From positions 5,435,001 to 5,499,000 of the forward strand of contig WARS01000010.1 of NCBI GenBank assembly GCA_008933995.1: a stretch of 64,000 bases of DNA, given 5' to 3'. This DNA is from Datnioides undecimradiatus (Eukaryota > Chordata > Actinopteri > Lobotiformes > Datnioididae). A program made the position numbers and the translations under genes. Under the pieces are notes generated by a model that ran no database searches, was not told the origin of the DNA, and saw only the letters and a program-made list of their open reading frames with translations. Below are positions 32,536 to 64,000 of the stretch, in pieces. How positions within the stretch are numbered: the stretch's first letter is position 1; each line of letters opens with the position of its first letter.

Positions 32536-32743
32536 TGTCAGAGGGTGAACACCGTTATCTCTCCTACACTGTTTCTCTTCACGGGCTATAGCTTCGCCAG
32601 GAACCCAAGTGGCTGCAGTTGCAATTAAGGAACCACGCCTGGTGCGCTCTAATTTCCCTGCATCGCACTACTTGTACTACCCCTTGTCTGGAGCGAAAGA
32701 GCAGTCTGGAGAGCTGCTCGTCCAGAAAACTTGATTAGAGGAC

Positions 32744-32766
32744 TTCTCTCTCTCTCTTTCTCTCTC
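32744..32766. repeat. (TC)n tract in plod2 5' UTR region
   Basis: A CT-rich run of 23 bases about 120 bases before the start codon, probably transcribed as part of the 5' UTR. Confidence 0.7.
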
Positions 32767-32885
32767 CGTAATATTTTATTATCGCGAGAGCGCACATTAG
32801 AATCCTCCAGGGCTGACCACCGCTTGCAGGCTGGGAGGTAACAATCCAGTTGGTCACCGGGAGCACGCACTATACTGTAACAGTA

Positions 32886-61616
<28,731 letters not shown>

Positions 61617-62530
61617 ACTATCTGATTATGCTGTAAATTAGTTTCTTGCTTTGCTTATTTTTGTTTGTTTCACATTGTCATTTCACATGTTATGTCCTGG
61701 ATGATTTGCCAATGCAATTCGATTGCAAAGCAGCAGCTTTAAAAGAATAAATAATTGCAGTAAAGGATTCTCTGTCAAACAGAGCAAAGAGTGGAAAGAG
61801 AAGCGTCAAAAGTGATTTACACTTGGGATAGACAACTTCAGAAAAAAGTACTTGTTGGCAGGGTTGATGTTTGTATCACACTCTCACTTCTGTTAAAACC
61901 AAAATCCTATCAGGAATAATTGGTACTGTAGCATTCATTATTTTTAACAATACTGATCTAACATTGTCATGGTAACCACCATTCACGCGCACTGGCAGCT
62001 TTGCTAGCGGTTAGCTTTACCATGCTAGCACACACATGGCTGTTGTATATCTATCTGTATTTCAGGTAAAATGTCACTGAACGCATTTATACTGTAAAAA
62101 ACGTGTCATTGTTTCAAAAATGACTACTGGTGCAACAACCCAAGTTTTGCATTAAAGCTTTAGGTCAATATTTTGTGGAGTGTAAGTGGAGCAGCAAGTA
62201 GCAGTGGAGTTTTACTGCCCTGAAACATCTCAGATTCCATTTGAGATTCCAATTAAATTAAAAGTTGAGATGTGCCCAGTGAAAAAGAAATCCAGTTTTG
62301 CACACCAGAAAAACTAGACAGCAGCATTCAATATGAATTCTGTTTGAATGAAGTTCAATATTCTGTCTTACTTGAAAGGTTTTTCTTTCTTCATTACTGG
62401 GAAATTAGTTGTTACATTCAGTTGCTTTCCTTACACTTCTGCAATATTTTTCTGAGATGTGTGAATGGATTTTGAAACAAAGAAGTTGTTTAACTTATTG
62501 TCAAGATTAAATAAAAATCTTTAATAAAAG
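61617..62530 (+). other. plod2 3' UTR
   Basis: About 0.9 kb of AT-rich non-coding sequence from the stop codon to a cluster of poly(A) signals. A first AATAAA at 61746-61751 could give a much shorter 3' UTR. Confidence 0.7.
62506..62528 (+). terminator. plod2 poly(A) signal cluster
   Basis: ATTAAA at 62506-62511, AATAAA at 62510-62515 and AATAAA at 62523-62528 lie within 23 bases and are followed by a T-rich stretch. This is the best candidate main cleavage region. Confidence 0.6.
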
Positions 62531-64000
62531 TATTTATTTATTTTCTTCATATTTATTATTCTATTCTGCACCATTAGATATTTTTAAATTTAAAACACAC
62601 AATAGTACTTAATACTGACTCCTCTCTGCTGAGTCTTCTGCAATAAGCAAAGCATCATCTGGAAGTGATCACTCAGCACTGCAGACAGACTTTCATTGTG
62701 TTATCACTGTATCAGTTTGTCATTTAAGTCTGTCAAGTTATTCTCCACTGAACACATCACATGTAGAAACAATCAGGCCCAGTGTGGCCTGGAGCACTGC
62801 TCTGCTGCAGGGAGCAACACTGGAGTGTTTAAGGCGTGGTGTGATGATGTACACCAGTGCAAATGTAGTTCAGTTTACTTTAGGGGCTGAGTGTAAACAT
62901 GTAACCTTGATACAGACGGGGGTTGACTGATGGTTGCAAGACTGACGACAGAACAAAGGGGGAAGTATTGAGGGTGGGCTCTACAGAAAACTTGTCATTC
63001 TTTAGAAATGAGCGTTGGTGCTCTTTAATTTGTATCCCACTACCATTTTAATCAGCCAGTTGGATCAAGAAACTGGGACAAACTGATGAAATGTGACAGA
63101 CCACTGAGTACTGGAAACACATAAACAAGAGACCTGGGCAGAGTTACAAGCTTCTAAATGTGTACTGACTACAAACAAAATACAATCTCAACTCTAGATC
63201 GGCACTTCGCTTATGAAACATCATCTAAGGTCTCACCTTGCTATCAAATCTTATTACTTTTTAGCACCCCCAGCCTCTGGAGACTTGTCTCCCACCGCCT
63301 GAGGCCCATGTTTTTTACCCCTCAGGGTTGACTCCCTGACTAGGCACACGTTTCTGCTCCCTGTGAAGCCCGGATGAAGGCTGAATGTCTGAGTAGCTGC
63401 TATGAGGCAGAGACGAGAAGGGGAGAGAAGGAGGAGATTTAGGTCAGCATGGGGGAAAGGCTCTCTCCTGCTGAAAGAGACCTTTGTGGACATGATTTCC
63501 CTCCGACTGCCCTGTGTTCAGACCCTCTGAAAGGTGACATTGATCCCAGCCAGGCTAGCAGGAAAACCTGCATACCTACTAAACTAGCAGGTTCTCACAG
63601 GAATGCTTTTATCAAAAGGCAAAAATGGGGGAAAACGTTTTAGAGCCTGGACAAAGAACAAAGACTGGGTGCTCGAAATGCAAGAGCAGGTTGTTTTCAA
63701 TCCTTTCTCACCTTTGAATTTTAAGAAGTTGCAACTCTGGAGTGAAAGTTTTCACAGTAAAAGCTGACGACAACAGGAGGCCTGAAACTGCCTGTTTATC
63801 TAGCCATTCTTAAGGTCAATGGCTCCACTGATGGGAAACGTGATCTTATACCAAAGTAAATTCATGTGTGCCACAAACTGCAGGGTGCCCAGTGACATAT
63901 AGTGATTTAGCCATTACTGTGGCATATACTCTGGTCCTGACTAAACACTGGATTGAATTTTTTTGCAATGATGTGACCCGGGCCAGCCAACGTGTGGCCA
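62531..64000. other. Intergenic downstream of plod2
   Basis: No exon or recognisable protein was seen on either strand. Open frames of about 60-80 codons near 63254-63643 have no family features. The next gene is outside the window. Confidence 0.5.

Noticed and set aside
32850-32885. Upstream in-frame extension of plod2 exon 1
   Set aside because: The open frame upstream has no ATG; the ATG at 32886 has a good Kozak context and opens a signal peptide of normal position.

Overview
The window is vertebrate nuclear DNA, almost certainly from a ray-finned (teleost) fish. It has split genes with GT-AG introns of 80 bp to 11 kb, many CA/GT microsatellites, and no bacterial-type gene packing. A retroposon tail of a kind common in fish (gggatcaataaagt followed by TCTA repeats) is also present. 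Two protein-coding genes can be reconstructed exon by exon, both on the + strand. Everything else reads as intergenic or intronic DNA.

Layout. Positions 1 to about 19,200 hold no gene I can support. This is a 19-kb AT-rich desert with microsatellites, a C-rich tract, a retroposon tail and several non-repetitive TAATTA-containing blocks that could be conserved non-coding elements. From about 19,230 a TATA-less promoter region (CCAAT, CRE) leads into a phospholipid scramblase gene with six coding exons (19,994-23,015; 228 aa) and a possible 2-kb 3' UTR. Positions 25,100-32,430 are intergenic and end in a foldback structure just upstream of a GC-rich, TATTAAA-bearing promoter. The procollagen lysyl hydroxylase 2 gene, plod2, occupies 32,886-61,616. 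It has 20 coding exons including the 63-bp alternative exon 13A, giving 756 aa with it and 735 aa without it. Its 3' UTR ends near 62,530, and the last 1.5 kb shows nothing recognisable.

Context. In human 3q24 the order along the coding strand is PLSCR5-PLSCR1-PLSCR2-PLSCR4-PLOD2, with ZIC4/ZIC1 beyond PLSCR5. Here a single PLSCR1/2-like gene precedes plod2 in the same orientation, so synteny is kept but the scramblase cluster is represented by one copy in this window. By that synteny the empty left flank would face zic4/zic1, a locus known for long-range developmental regulation; this is inference, since no zic gene is visible. The two genes have unrelated jobs: plasma-membrane or nuclear scramblase-family function, and ER collagen telopeptide lysine hydroxylation. 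Nothing suggests they act together.

I found no new multi-gene system. The most interesting signals are: the intact exon 13A cassette with a downstream TGCATG element; a (TG)n tract replacing the polypyrimidine tract at the exon 16 acceptor; a DSYD motif in the glycosyltransferase domain that differs from human LH2; a 19-bp exact repeat with an inverted 12-bp companion in the desert; and a 27-bp inverted repeat upstream of plod2.
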